Positions 21,981 through 34,636 are shown, numbered from the stretch's first letter. The stretch is 64,000 nt of DNA from Cryptomeria japonica (GCF_030272615.1 NC_081412.1:673949823-674013822), one strand, 5' to 3'. A program made the numbers and translations. Notes: generated by a model from the letters alone, not told the origin.

Positions 21981-24900
21981 TTACAAAAACCTCCACCATC
22001 TAAGTAACACCCACACCCATCCAAGTATTGTAAAAGCAAATTTAAGATAAAAATATCTTAACCGTAACCATCCTGCCTGGCTTATATTAACAAGACGACC
22101 CCATAACAATTTTGCCCTGCTTACCTTGCTTACATCAACAAGACGATCGCTTAACCATTCAATACAATCCCTCCAACATTCTCCCCTGCGTATATTAACA
22201 ATATGATCCCTTAACCATTCAATAGAATAACTTAACCATTCTCTCCTGCTTATATCAACAATACGATCCCTTAACCATTCTCCCCCTGCTAACAACGTAC
22301 ACACTACAACCACAAATATTATAAGATCCCTAGAACACTGCCCAACTATTGACCGCTTTACCGTATACATCAATTCTGTTCTATAAAATAAATTTGAATA
22401 TTTGAATGCAGCGCGTTCAAAATTTGCCCTTCCAATAGTTTCGACCAATACTTTCTCTGAAAACTGGCTTCGCTTCCGCAATTCATACGGAGCTGTAATA
22501 GAATAATAGGTCTTTGCCCCACGGACATACCTTTTCCCCAGTATTGTCTGGTTCTTTAGCCACTGCCACTCTTTCAATGCTCCTGGTATGCTTACATCAC
22601 TTAAGTTCGAGAAGTTTTCGTCTTTAAAGTGCTCCAGACGAGATTGAAGATCCTCATAAGGTTGAAGATCCACATGGAATTCAGAACTATCGACATCAAT
22701 TTCCTTATAAGAATGCCAACTCAATTTGATTTCCTCCAACCGTTGGAAATCTCCCATGTTTGGAAGTCCTTTCATATTGTCGTTATAGACTAGATGGAAT
22801 ACCTGTAATTCATGGCAGCCACTAATATCAGGAGGATCTTCAACCCTCCAGCAATCATAAAGAGTTAACTTCTTTAAACTCCTCAATAGTGAGAAGTTAG
22901 GAAACCTTTTTAAATGCATCAGCGTGAAAAAGTAAACAACCTCCAACAAGACACAACATGTTAGGTCTGGTGGCTCCCTTATACCACACTTGTCAAGTTT
23001 GAGCACAGTCAAATTTGATAGAAGTCTGAAACTGGGAAGCTCCCTTAGTTCAACCATATTGCATAGTTTAAGAATTTGTAGTGTGTAACAAGACTCTAAA
23101 CTTTGGGGCGCCGTAGCAGCTTTTGATGAAACAAACAACTCTAGTGTCTTCAAAGCACCTGGCACATCTATATCTGGACATGCCTTCACTGCATCACATT
23201 CCCACAATACAATTTTGGATAGTTTCTTACATCCAACCAGGAGCGGTAACGAAGCCATCTGGGAGCAACTGTCGATGACAATACTTAGAAGCTCCACACA
23301 TTCTCTACAGTCGAGAGGCCCCTTCACTTTATCACACACACTAAATTCCACTTTCTCCAAATGCGGCAAACCATTCAACCTTGGGAAGTCCAAGAGGGAT
23401 GGACAACGAACCTTTATCTCTCTCAGAAAAACACAGCCGCTAAGATCTCCCAGCCGATTGACCACCTGCCTGCCTGCAATGTCAATCTCAAGATGTTGTA
23501 AACCTTCGAGGCTGCTTAGCACCGGAAGTTTAAACATTGTATTTACCTCGCTTATCTGAAGCCACGCCAGCTGTTGCAATTTCTCCATACCTTCAAGCAT
23601 AGTCAAGTCATTGCATTTGTGTATTATAATACTTCTGAGACGACGCATCCCGCCCAAGTCAAGCTTTCTCATATTCTGCACACCTACAAGCTGAAGCACC
23701 AAGAGATTTTGAAGGTCGTGCGGGGTGATCTGGGACGGTCTTCGATGCTTGCACTGCTCCAACTTAGCCAATTCAAAACCTGCATTGTGCTGTGATATTA
23801 ACCAACGTGTACTACATAGGTCGCCCTTCCACCACAGCCATCTCCCCATTTCATTTGCTTTGCTTTGTGCGAATTCAATATATAGATCGTGTATGCGAAT
23901 TTTAGATGCAAATTCTTCAATAAGAGCCATCTTACATAAATCCTCAACCTGAAACCACATATAAATTAAGCATTCAGCGGAATTTCAATTAAACGCACAA
24001 CAATCATAAACTAAAATGTTTTAAAAGCAAATATTCAAACTCACTGCTTTCTCAATAAATGAGATCTCTTTGTTTAGAACCATTGCCAGCCACTCAGTAA
24101 CTTTGTGGGGAGACATACGAGGCGGCATATATAGGGTGAGAAGCATGAATATGGTGCGATATTCGGAACGCATGCTATCAAAAGCTTTGCCCAGCACAGC
24201 CAACAAATCATCCAAACCATAGCTACATCGGTTTACCCAGCCTTCTATCTCACCAGCCCACTTTGACAAATGCGGACCATATTTACTGAAGAGGTGGCCG
24301 CCGAAAGCTTTTAAGGCTAACGGATGAAATGTTTTACCTCTCCGACCGACCTCTTCGAACAAAAATCTGTCTGCACACTTGACAGCAAAAACTTTTTCCT
24401 CTGCCCCCATCGTTGACACATCTATAGGTGCCTTTTCCAACAAGATTTCTATGGCCTCGTTATCTTCAAGCCTTGGGACGCGCATGCATGACCGCTTACC
24501 TATCTTGAAATGCTTTTCTAGAACATCTACACTCCGAGCGCTCAAAAGGATGCAGCTGTTTTCTCCCAACTCCGCCTTAAGATAGTCCGTTACTTCGTCA
24601 ATACTTTCTTCTGTGACATTGTCGAGAACCAACAATATCCTTTGGCCCTTCACTCGTCTATACAACTCAACTTGTGCCTGTGAGCCATATTAAAAAATAC
24701 AGAGTACTTATAAATCTTGTTGAAGATTCTTTGTTTAGAGTCATTTACATAACAGTGGAACTGTAAATAGAATTCTATATGGAAAGGGAAAGAACATCCT
24801 GGCAAACAAAATTAGAACATATGAAATTGCTCACCTGATCTCGGTCTGTCAGTGTTTGAAGAATCAACTGAGGGCAGCGAGTGAGATATTGCAGGGCAAG

Positions 24901-25803
24901 CTTTGTTCTTTCAAATGAATCGCCTCTAGAAAATTCCAGATGGCATACTTTACCTTCGAAATCCCCCATTTTGAAGTTGCAGAAAGCCTTGGCAACTGTA
25001 GTTTTCCCCTGGCCCGGTATTCCATACAATCCTGCAATACTGGTTCCCTTTTTGACGGACTGGACAGATTTGAAGAAATCTGCAACCTCCTGCAGCCAAT
25101 AAATATAATAAATAAATAAACTCAATGCATATATGCCTGATAAAAGCAAAAGAACTTAATGAAGTGTTTTCACCTGACACATTCGTTCTTGTCCTTGCAT
25201 ACAACGGACAAGATACCTTGGCGAGGATGTTGGAAGTATATGCCAGATTTCCTTCACAATATCATCTCTGAACTTCACTTCATCATCATTTTCCCTGAAA
25301 TTTATCCCATTAATTCGCCGTATTAGTTCCAAATCTCGGAGCCATTCGGCTTGCTTTTCCCCGGATATCTTCAACTGTTTCCACTTTTCATTGTCTACCT
25401 TCGTGTCTTTAAGAGCATCTGGTGAAATCTGGAAGAACAAGGGTAAAATTTTGAGATTGGGATTCGTACGGGTTCTGTCTCTCGCTTCCACACAAGCAGA
25501 GAGTTCCAGCATGGGCCACTTTGATTCGAGGAAATCCTTCGATAGGAGAAAAACTGCTACTTTGCATGTCTTGGCGGCTTCGAATATACGGGAGGGGAAA
25601 TCTTCTCCCAATGGCAGACTTTCACGATCTTGATCAAAGAAGCAGGAAACGCCGTGGTTTGCAAGGTCTCTATTTAGCTGCCTAACAAAATTTTTCTGCT
25701 TACCGCTGTGACTGAGAAATACTTCTTTAGCCACCAAAAGCTTCTGTTCATGGTCACTGTTAAGCGAAATAACGAGTATGTTGGCATGTTTATTTTCCCA
25801 CAT
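21981..25803 (-). CDS. TIR-NB-LRR (TNL) disease-resistance protein, four exons
   Basis: Exons 25803-25174, 25089-24835, 24677-24045 and 23948-21981 join in phase 0 across GT-AG introns of 84, 157 and 96 bp, giving 1161 residues with no stop. ATG 25803 is the first in-frame Met. TIR, about 26-190: EVFLSHSGKQKNFVRQL, and WPMLEL, whose Glu (about 100) aligns with the NADase glutamate. NB-ARC: P-loop GIPGQGKTT (about 233-241), kinase-2 LLVLDNV (310-316), LLSARS, HPLAL in place of GLPLAL (413-417), IHD in place of MHD (525-527). Then irregular LRRs, about 570-930. The C-terminus is unusual: hydrophobic LIIFVVVVCTLLAG (about 1048), 20-residue repeats, then hydrophobic FYLKFAFTILGWVWVLL (about 1139). 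TNLs are intracellular immune receptors. Related LRR fragments at 39-44 kb show a decayed cluster. Confidence 0.9.
22083..22290 (-). repeat. 60-bp in-frame tandem repeat encoding the TNL C-terminal module
   Basis: Units at 22131-22190 and 22191-22250, with partial units at 22083-22130 and 22251-22290, share CTTAACCATTC and TAT(A/C)T(T/C)AACAA. The period is 60 bp, so each unit adds 20 residues: RDRIVDISRREWLSYSIEWL, RDHIVNIRRGECWRDCIEWL, then a shorter SDRLVDVSK unit. The frame is preserved in every unit. Confidence 0.85.
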
Positions 25804-25811
25804 GTATGTGG

Positions 25812-25838
25812 TCAATTGTAATTTGAACTGCGGTTCAT
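25812..25838 (-). promoter_or_regulatory. Short upstream ORF before the TNL start
   Basis: A minus-strand ATG at 25838 reads 8 codons to TGA at 25814-25812, eight bases before the TNL ATG at 25803. If it lies in the 5' UTR it could lower translation, as uORFs do in some NLR transcripts. No transcript evidence is available here. Confidence 0.4.
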
Positions 25839-25987
25839 TCAATTAGATAAAAATAGAATATTGATAATTTCTTTCACTTGCAGTTTGTAAGAGCTAAAAT
25901 AAGAGCTCTAAAAGTAAAATTTACATCAAGATTTTAACTTCATGTTTGATTTTGTATTTTTAGCTGGTATTCATGTACCAAAGATTT

Positions 25988-25997
25988 CTATATAAAG
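25988..25997 (-). promoter_or_regulatory. Possible TATA box for the TNL
   Basis: TTTATATAGA on the minus strand lies about 190 bases before the TNL ATG, a plausible core-promoter distance. The plus strand reads TATATAAAG, so orientation is ambiguous. Confidence 0.3.
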
Positions 25998-27049
25998 AGG
26001 TAAATTGTAATGAAATCTTTGTCTTTGATCATTGTTTTGTATTTCAGCTTTTGAATGAAAATAAAATTTTATCTACTTTTTGAAACAATATTATGTTTAT
26101 TGCTATGTAGCAATTTCTGTCTATTTTTTAATTTTTCTTTATGGTGCAAAAGGAAACATTCAAATAAAATGTATCTCACTTGCGAATCGGTTTGTTGGGC
26201 TGGGAGAACTCAGTAGTGCGTAAATTTGTAGTCTCCCCGATCGAACGCCGAGCTTGAGAATATTCTCCTCTGCTTAATTTCTTTAATTGAGTGGTGTCGA
26301 TGTGATCCATTGGGAGGTATTTTGCTAATATTTCTTCACACAATAAATTGGTGGGAGATCATGAGCCTACATGGATAAAAGGTCAATGAAGACAAGTATG
26401 CAACGACTTTCCTATATATGTGGATAACAAAGACAAGTAAACAATGACTTTCCAATATCTATATAATGGAAAAATGCATATATTTGTGTGTTGTGTAATT
26501 ACTAGGGATCCCAAGATCATATAATATTTCCTTTGTTCTAATGTTTGTATGAAATTTAAGAATTTAAAAATAAAGAAAAATAATATTCCACCATTCCAAA
26601 AACTCGTGTCTAACAACCTTCATTACAATGGGAATAACCTTAATGAGGGTTATTAGGAGAAACAACTAGTAATATATGTTAATAAATGTTTATTTAGAAA
26701 GGTTTACAAATAAATTATTAAAATTTATATGTATGAAAAATAAAAAATAGTTAATTTTTAAGTAAAAATTTATACAAATATAAGATATATATATTTTTAT
26801 TTTCTAAAATAATATAATTGAAGTGATGAAGAAATTTGGTTTTTGCTAGAGTTTTGGCTTCTTGTTGGTCTGTAATTATTATGGTGACATTTAAGTTGCC
26901 ACACCTACAAATATTTTCTCTCTTTCAATGACATGTGAGTTTGCATTTAATGCTAGAGCTGAATATTTTTGTAACTTTTTTAATATAAAAACTATCTAAA
27001 TTTTATAATTAAGATGTAAATGTTTTAAACTAATATATGTTTTAAATAT
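25998..27049. other. AT-rich TNL upstream region
   Basis: No recognisable coding. Open frames such as 26383-26616 minus show no motif. A GC-richer island at 26185-26260 (GTCTCCCCGATCGAACGCC) stands out, but I cannot assign it. Confidence 0.4.
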
Positions 27050-27245
27050 TCTACCATTCCTATAAATAAATTATTGTGTAAGCAAATTGACTGTAGGCTT
27101 TTACCTCTCATTATAATTTTCACGTCAATCTAAAATTTAAATCATTAAATGATGTTATATGAATTTGCCTATGGACACCAAACATAAACTAGAATTGGTA
27201 GCAAAACTCCAATAAATTTTTAGGATAAACACCATGAGATAGCAA
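27050..27245. repeat. Short copy of the TNL-linked duplicated block
   Basis: It aligns with 30705-30880 and 45340-45505: shared AAGCAAATTGACT-like start, CATTAAATGATG, and AAAACTCCAATA followed by GATAAAC. It marks the upstream side of the intact TNL. Confidence 0.65.
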
Positions 27246-27529
27246 TTTTTCTCCAAGAAATTTTGAATGGAAAATGGCAACAACATTCCTTTCAAGCTTC
27301 TGTTGTTCACCACAGAGAACTATGAATATGGGAGTATTATCCCAAGGTCTTTGAGAATTAGTAGAAGTATGATTCACCGAGCCTGCAAATCAAAATGTTT
27401 TGAATGCATTAAATACAAATTAGTGAAATCGGTTGAAAGAAGACGAGAATGAGGACAATTGAGCCCTCTTCACTATCTAAATAAATTGGATATCTCAATT
27501 TGCAAGCTTTGGTGTTCATTGTATGGTTT

Positions 27530-28730
27530 CAAGTAGGCCCCTCATGCCTACTACGATAAGATGGATAGTTTCTTTCTTACTTTTGGGTTTCACACGATGC
27601 CATTTCAATCCATAATTTATGCTCGAAGACATGGGAAGGATCCTCTAATTCTTGTGCTCTATGTCAATGATTTGATTCTTACTGGCAGTTCTTCAATGAT
27701 TTAAGATACTTAGGACGCTTTGATCAAGCATTTTGATATGATTGACCTTGGCCCCTTGCATTACTTCCTTTCTCTTCAAGTTCATCACTCTTCAAATGAA
27801 ATTTCTATCTTCTAATAGAAGTATCCTCTTTCTTTTCTTCATATATTTGGAATGGTCGATTGCATGCCTACCACTAATCCTTCAGTTAATGCTACTTTGT
27901 ATCGATAGTTGGTTGGCAACATTTTGAACTTGGGACATAGTCATCCTGATAATTCCTTTGCAATTAGACTTGTCTCCTATTTCTCTTAAGATCCTCATGA
28001 GAGTGATTGGAAGCTAGCCAACACAATATGATGAGTTACATATATACACTACACAGTTGGCATTCGCTAAACATCAAGTGCTACTCAAATTGTGGGCTTC
28101 ACTTACTAGATTAGGCTAGTGATGTAAATGATTAGAAGTATACTCACAGCTTTGTCTTTTGCCTTGGTCCTAACCCAATTGCATGGTCTTGCAAGCAACA
28201 AATTGTCATTGATTGAGGATGAGTATTAAGGTGCAATCTTGGCTACCCATGAGGTTCTTTATCTTTGATATTTGATGACTAAGTTTGAATTTCCTTCTAA
28301 TCATCTTACAACTCTTTGGCGAGACAATCAAAGTTCTATTTAAATTTCTCACAACCAAGTGGAGCATCAATGTACCAAGCATATTGAAATCCACATGGAC
28401 TTCATCGGATAGCTCATCTAGGATGGTGTTCTTAGTTTGAAGTATTTTCTTATGAATTAGTAGGTTGTAGACATCTTCACTTAACCTTTGGCATTGCCTC
28501 ATTCTATTTAGATGCAATCAATGTTAGGGTGAAGGAATTTCTCCTTGGGACGTCTTGATGAGTCCTCTTTTAGTGAGGATTTTTCCCCCATAAGGTTTTT
28601 CTCCCTTTCTCTCTTTATGAGAGATTGTATTCCATTTGTACATGGGTACCTCATTGGGCCTTGTTGCTAAGACCCATCTTCAACATCTTCACATAGTTTT
28701 TGTTCCTCCCTAAGTTGCACTTCAGGAATG
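27530..28730 (+). pseudogene. Copia RT and RNase H remnant
   Basis: Degraded blocks are YDKMDSFFLTFGFHT, DPLILVLYVNDLILTGS (YVND where YVDD is expected), FDMIDLGPLHYFLSL, FGMVDCMPTTNPS, and later traces of the RNase H end (HQCTKHIEIHMDFI-like, about 28365). The frame is interrupted many times by stops and shifts. It runs into an LTR at 28731. It is a second, older copia remnant, unrelated in LTR sequence to those at 3541 and 21384. Confidence 0.8.
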
Positions 28731-29100
28731 TGTTGGTGTGAATAAGGTTTTTTACTTAGTAAAGGTCGTGTACCTAACTAGTTCTTAGTGGGGACTTCAC
28801 ATGACTTAAGTTTAATACTTAGGTCCTAGGTGGCATTCTATAAATCCTAGTTGTTAAGATAAGACATACAATATCTTATCTTTATTTAATGTTGCTACCT
28901 ACATCATTTAATATTTGTTTAGTTAGTTATCTCATGTCATAAGATTAAGACATATGTGTCATGTTCATTTCTAATCTTATGCCCTCTTCTTGCCTATATA
29001 ATCAAGGAATCCCTTGTATCGTATTTTATTATTGATATTAGTGGAATAAAATCTTCTTTGTTGCTTCTCTCTTGTCATGTGGAGGTTATTTGGTGTTACA
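28731..29100 (+). repeat. Copia 3' LTR
   Basis: It starts TGTTGGTGTGAATAAGG and ends TTGGTGTTACA, 370 bp, directly after the copia remnant. TATA box TATATAA at 28995-29001. No partner LTR in the window. Confidence 0.75.
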
Positions 29101-30339
29101 GATTAAAACTTTTGCATGATTAATTCAGCAAATTGCAATAGTATTGATAAATAAGAATTATATGTTTGATCTTTGTTTTACATTTTCAAGTCTTTTGTTT
29201 TCTTGTTTTTAATTAATTTCAATGCTTACACCATCCACTATAATTCAATTTGATAGATTCTCACCAAATAAATTTTCCTCCCTCATGAAATGCAACAATG
29301 TCACATGTTTTTTTTTGAACCAAAGAGTTGTACTCCAAATTTTGAGAGTAGGGATAGTCATCGATCATGGATAAATATTTTCATAAGCATTCTATTTGTG
29401 ATGATATTCTCATTCCATTTGAATCATTCCTAGAGAATGGTGGCATCCATCTTGAGATACCTGACTTGGTGGTTGATATGTATCCAAGTATAATGGAAAA
29501 TATGGTCATTGGGAATTTCCTAAGTTCTTGGCTAAGTGGTAGACCTAAATAAAATAGAGACTAAAAGGTTAGGTTGAGATCTCAACCAAGGGTAAAGGAT
29601 TTATCCTTATTTCTTTATTGAATTATGAGGAATTTGTTAGAACCCTGGTCTTTGGTCTTTAGGTAGATTAGAGCTATTCGTGCCAAAAGTGAAAAATTAA
29701 TTTTTAAGCGAGAGGGGAAGGATATTAATGTGACCCTTGTTTCAATTAGGCTTCTTGATCCACCATTTTAATATTAGGAAGAAAAAGTTATGATGGGCGT
29801 TGAAGAAATTTTGAGCACCTTATGATTATTGATGATTTTATCAAGTTTAGTAAATGATTGATGTGCAATATTTTGTGTATGCTAGTATCGATAAGGATCT
29901 CCCTTCATCAATCAATTTATCCTCCAATTATGGCCACTAATTCCCATAGGTTAAATACAAAAGTTCTCTCTTTGTTTACCATAACTATAAAAAATTAGAT
30001 ACACATATCCCCACAAGATATTTAAAATTTATGCTAGCCACAAATTGGATACACATATCCCATGCACATATAGATTAAAGGCATGGAAAAATTACAAAAG
30101 TTTGAATTGAGCCTTAAATTAGCATGCTATTGTGTCACCTTATTTGCATGTTCTAAAATGTTGGACCTCCCAACTCTATAAGCTAAGGTTTGAGATAAAG
30201 CGCCTTAGTCAACAACTTCTAAGGCATCGATCTTCTTAACCAAGATATGAGAGTCTCTTTCAACAACACACCTATATATCTTGAAAATAACAACTATTTT
30301 CAAGTCAAGAATTAAATCTTTTTCATATTGAAAAGATTA
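29101..30339. other. AT-rich spacer, no recognised gene
   Basis: An open frame at 29367-29552 (ATG-initiated, 61 residues, starting MDKYFHKHSICDDILIPFES) has no motif I know. The rest is non-coding. Confidence 0.45.
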
Positions 30340-33150
30340 TTGATATTGATACACAAACATCAAGTCTTAGAAGTAATCACCTTTTGTTGTTTGATTCTTT
30401 ATTTTTTAATTTATTATAATTTTAAACTAATAAAAAGACAAACTAATTTTTTTAACATCTTAATGTTAATTTTAATTATTTTAACTAGTTATTATTATTT
30501 GTTCTTTTGAATAATTATATGTTAGTATTTTTTTAATTAAATAAAACATATCATAAAGAATAAGAACTACCACCATGTGACTAAAACAAAAACTAAATTT
30601 CATGAGAAGCATTGAATCAAAGAACTAATTATGCTATTTCAAAATTATGTAATATATTTTTATAATTTTAAATAAAAATACTGTACCTTTGACTTTGACT
30701 GTAATGAATTATTGCCTAGGCAAACTGACTCTAGACTTTTACCTTGGTTAAAATTTTCACATCAATCTAAAAAAAATCATTAAATGATATATAAATTTGT
30801 CTATGTGAACCGAACATGGCCTACAAATTGCAATTGAGGTAAAAACTGCAATTGGAGTTTTACGATAAACGCACTAAGTTAAATCATTAATAATTTCTCC
30901 CTCACTGCTACTTAATCACAAGACTGCAATTGGAGGGAGCTATAGCGACTACACAATTACTCAATTGAGCACAGTAAACAATGCTTCTGTCAACGGACGT
31001 ACTTTTTGGCAAAAGCTTTGCAAACTCACGTCATTCAAACTTTGGAATCCACGTATGCACAACTAAATAATAATTGGGCAACAATATTTCTAATTCATCA
31101 TAGAGCTGTCAAAGACAGAATACACATCAATCATATATTTAAAAGCTTTTAGTTAAGTATTAATTGAGTTTTATAAAATGATTGCCTAGCAACATAGGCA
31201 AATGGTTAGTATTTAAATTTAATTTTTTTTATTTTAAAGTTATTAGTTTAAAAAAAAATTGTAATTGTTTTATTTTAATTAATTATTATTTTATTTATTT
31301 TAAATTTATTATTTTTCATTCATTAAAAATATTTAATTATTTTATTGACATATATAATAACAAAAATCATTTAATTATAATGTTTCTATTAAAATATGAG
31401 ATAGATAAATAAAAATAATTATCTATAATCAGCATATAAGAGAGTTGGTGACTTTTGTTTATCTGAGATAGTGGAATTAGGGAAAATAATTGTTTTTTAA
31501 TTATCATATCTATATGGACATCAAGAACAAATATGTTAATGTTTTTGATTGATGTTTCTTATATTCAATTTATTTATTGTGAAACAAATGAAAAATTAAA
31601 AGAATGAAAAATAAAAAACAAAAGATTTGATTGATAGGATCAACTATCACAAACTTTTTTAAACTTCCTAATATTTTCCATAACAAGTCAAATTATGATA
31701 TTGCTATTAGGATTCAACTCTATAGTTTTTTAGTCAAACTCATTGACCCATGTTTCATGAGTAGTAATTCACAACAATCCATCTCTCGTGAGAATGAATG
31801 GTCTCTACTTAACACACATTGGATCTATGTAGAAATGAAGCATTGGGCCTTCTGACCCATCCTAATACTACTCCAACTCAAATACACTTAAACCATAAAA
31901 ATTCCTAAATATAAAAAAATATTTTATCATAAATTATATATATATTTTCCAAAAACAAATAAAAACAGGACGTTTGGGAACCAATCCTTACTGTAACATG
32001 ATAACTGATAACCAAACCAATTACCCACTACAGGACGGTTGACCGGCCTTTTATCAGCAATAAAATTTTGAATAGAAAACAGAGAATAGCTAGAAAGAAA
32101 ACCCCAGCTACAAAGCAGAAACAAAATCAAAGCCAACATCCCTTATATGTTAGTATTTTTTCAGCAGATTCATCTTTAATCAGCACCCAGAAGAATTTGA
32201 TCTACTCTGAGCCTCCATTACAGTTGTAAAGGGTACTCTAAAAAAGCATAGAAAAAGAACGCAGATTTTGCAGAAAAACTACATACCTGTGGTAGCAGTA
32301 TTACTGTCTTCATTTGCCCTATTATTTCTGGTGCTGTTGGAGACTCTCGATGCCACGTTATTGCTTAACGAACTAAATAACTTCTCACAAAGCCAATTTC
32401 GACAGAACAACGAAGCAGGGGTTTCTGCGCTAAAAAAGGGGAAATCAGACTATTTCGTCCGCATGGTCTCACCTAAACTTGCTAGGAAAGTGGCTAATTT
32501 AATCTACTTTCCTCCACCGCAGTTATAAAGGTTACTGAGAAAAAGCATAAAAAGAACACAGATAACTAGTAATTAAACCAATTACCCACTACTGGACAGT
32601 TGACCATTTTATCAGTAGATAAAATTTAGAATAGGAAACAGAAAGTAGCTGCAAAGCAAGAAAACCCCAGCTACAAAGCAGAAACGAAATCAAAGGCAAC
32701 ATTCCTTTTACCTTGAGCATTTTATCAGCAGATTCAACTTTAATTAGAACCCAGAACAATTAAATCTACTTTCCTTCACCACAGTTGTAATGGGTACTGA
32801 AAAATGAACATAAAAGAGAACATAGATTTTGCATAAAAACTACCACTTACGTACCTTTGGTAACAGCTTTACTGCCTTACTTTGCCCTATTATTTATGGC
32901 GCAGGCAGAGAGCTCCGTATACCATCTTATCGCTTAACGAATTAAATAACTTCTCACAAAGCCATTTTTCCCCGAACAAGCAAGCTGGGGTTTGCGCACT
33001 GAAAGAGGGGAAAGCAGACTATTTCGTCCACATTCTCACACCTAAACTTGCTAGGAAAGTGCCCGTACAAGAGAACCCTAAGAAAGGAAACTTCCGTGGC
33101 GGTGAATACGGGCATCCAAGCAATAAAAGCTAAAATTGAGATTCCTTAAT
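30340..33150. repeat. TNL-linked duplicated block, copy 1
   Basis: Collinear similarity to 44850-45534 and 51290-52860. Shared stretches include CAAATATCAAGTCT-like, GACAAACTAA, AAAGAATAAGAACTACCA, CATTAAATGAT and GATTTGATTGATA. The second copy has been expanded by insertions at 45535, 49880 and 52152. No intact gene lies in the block. Confidence 0.7.
31968..33150. repeat. Internal tandem duplication (two units of about 590 bp) with a short conserved frame
   Basis: Unit 1 (31968-32560) and unit 2 (32561-33150) share AACCAATTACCCACTAC, ACCCCAGCTACAAAGCAGAA and CACCTAAACTTGCTAGGAAA. Both keep an open frame with LNELNNFSQS, then DYFV, then PKLARKV (32360-32500 and 32930-33070) with no indel. 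A third, interrupted copy is at 51840-52830. I do not recognise the product, and on the minus strand there is nothing familiar. It may be an exon remnant or simply conserved flank. Confidence 0.6.
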
Positions 33151-34239
33151 TAAAAAAGAGCTAGGTAGCATTAACTCTAATTTGAGAGCCTACGAAAAAT
33201 GCATCCTACTTTTCAATTCCATTTTGTAACGTGAAATCTATAGATTCAATGAAAGAGAACATCTCAATCAAATTTCACATCTTAGGGAAATGCAATGAAA
33301 TACAAGAATGACCATTGTGAAGAACTTGTAATTGTAAAATGGAAAAAGTACTAACGAATTTCAACATGGCTACAAGGATTATATGATAATTTTGCATTAT
33401 ATGTGAGAAGAGATCAGGGGAAGAGCACTAGTAATCGTTATAGTTCTAATGACCGCACACTTATTATCATAGTGACCCCCCAATGGGCGTCATAGTTCGA
33501 ATTTTTGAAAAGGCCATTAATAAATTTCACATGTACCAATAGCCAATCACTTTTTGTCAATTTTTGTTCAGAATTGTCCCATTTATACACCACTATTGGA
33601 ACATTTGTACAAAACTATTGGGACATTTGTCCACAAGTATTGGCGATTTTGAGTGGACAGTTATTTGAACATCTTTAATTAGGTATCATGCGACACTTTG
33701 AAATGTATACTTTTTTACCTTTGTGTGCATAACTAATCTCACAACGTGCATCGTTACTACCCAAAACCTAGAACAATAGCTATAAACAGTTGAGTCGCAT
33801 GCGAAGACAACTAAAAAAAATCATCAAAATTTGAGGTATCGTTTAGGATCTGTGGGTACATGAAGTTAGCTATGACAGCTACTAGTGCTCTTCCACTACT
33901 TGCAAGATTTCCTAAAAAGATTTATGATCCTAACTTGTTAAAGAATAGTTAGCCCTAAGCCATAAGAGCCAAGAGCATGTGGATTTGAGGAAAAGAGATC
34001 AATAATGATAATGATGCCTCATTTTAAAAAATTAAGAGCTTAAATTCAATGCATCTATGAAAATACATCTCAAAAATTATTCACTGTGTTTTTTACTACG
34101 AACTATAGACACCTCGAAATCAACCTTCTATTATATAATTAATTAAATTAATATTTAATTAATTATCCTACATAATCCACCATCTCCTAATTTATCATAC
34201 TTAATTGAATTCTATGTAATTTATTATGGGGTATGTGCA
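33151..34239. other. Spacer, no recognised gene
   Basis: Contains a small imperfect direct repeat (CTATTGG-ACATTTGT, near 33594-33650). Nothing else identified. Confidence 0.45.
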
Positions 34240-34317
34240 CCAAGATAGAGGACCAAAAAGTTGCCAATTTTAATTTTTGCTCAAATGTAGTCATTTGGCA
34301 CTCACCATATTTGGAAT

Positions 34318-34560
34318 GTCAAACCTATGGTTCGGTCACACCAAATCTATTTGGCATGCACCGAATAAGGTGAGTGCCAAATTTGGTGCTAGCCAAATGG
34401 AAATATATTTTGAAAAGTGCATTTCCATTGCCTAGCACCAAATTTGGTGTTAGCTAAATGTATAGCATTGGCAAAATAGAAATGCATTTTGAAAAGTGCA
34501 TTTCCATTTGGCTAGCGCCAAATTTGACACTAGCCAAATGTATAGCATTGCCAAATTGTC
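34318..34560. repeat. Tandem repeat made of near-palindromic CCAAATTTGG units
   Basis: Three copies of CCAAATTTGGTGCTAGCC-like sequence (about 34378, 34438, 34513), each followed by AAATG and then GAAAAGTGCATTTCCAT. GCTAGC(A/G)CCAAATTTGG and its complement make local hairpins. It could be a rearranged inverted-repeat element. Confidence 0.7.
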
Positions 34561-34593
34561 TTTCTCTTTCACTCTCTCTTTCTCCCAACAATA

Positions 34594-34636
34594 ATATATA
34601 CATGAAATATAACATTTAAGTATTTCATGTATATAT
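34594..34636. repeat. Perfect 16-bp inverted repeat, 11-base loop
   Basis: ATATATACATGAAATA at 34594-34609 pairs with TATTTCATGTATATAT at 34621-34636. Confidence 0.85.

Noticed and set aside
22083..22290. CRISPR-like short repeat array
   Set aside because: Three to four 60-bp units without unique spacers, in frame in a plant gene. It is a coding tandem repeat.
25391..25633. Plus-strand frames opposite the TNL exons (also 23215-23559, 24379-24585)
   Set aside because: They are reverse-strand shadows of TIR, NB-ARC and LRR coding, with no motif of their own.
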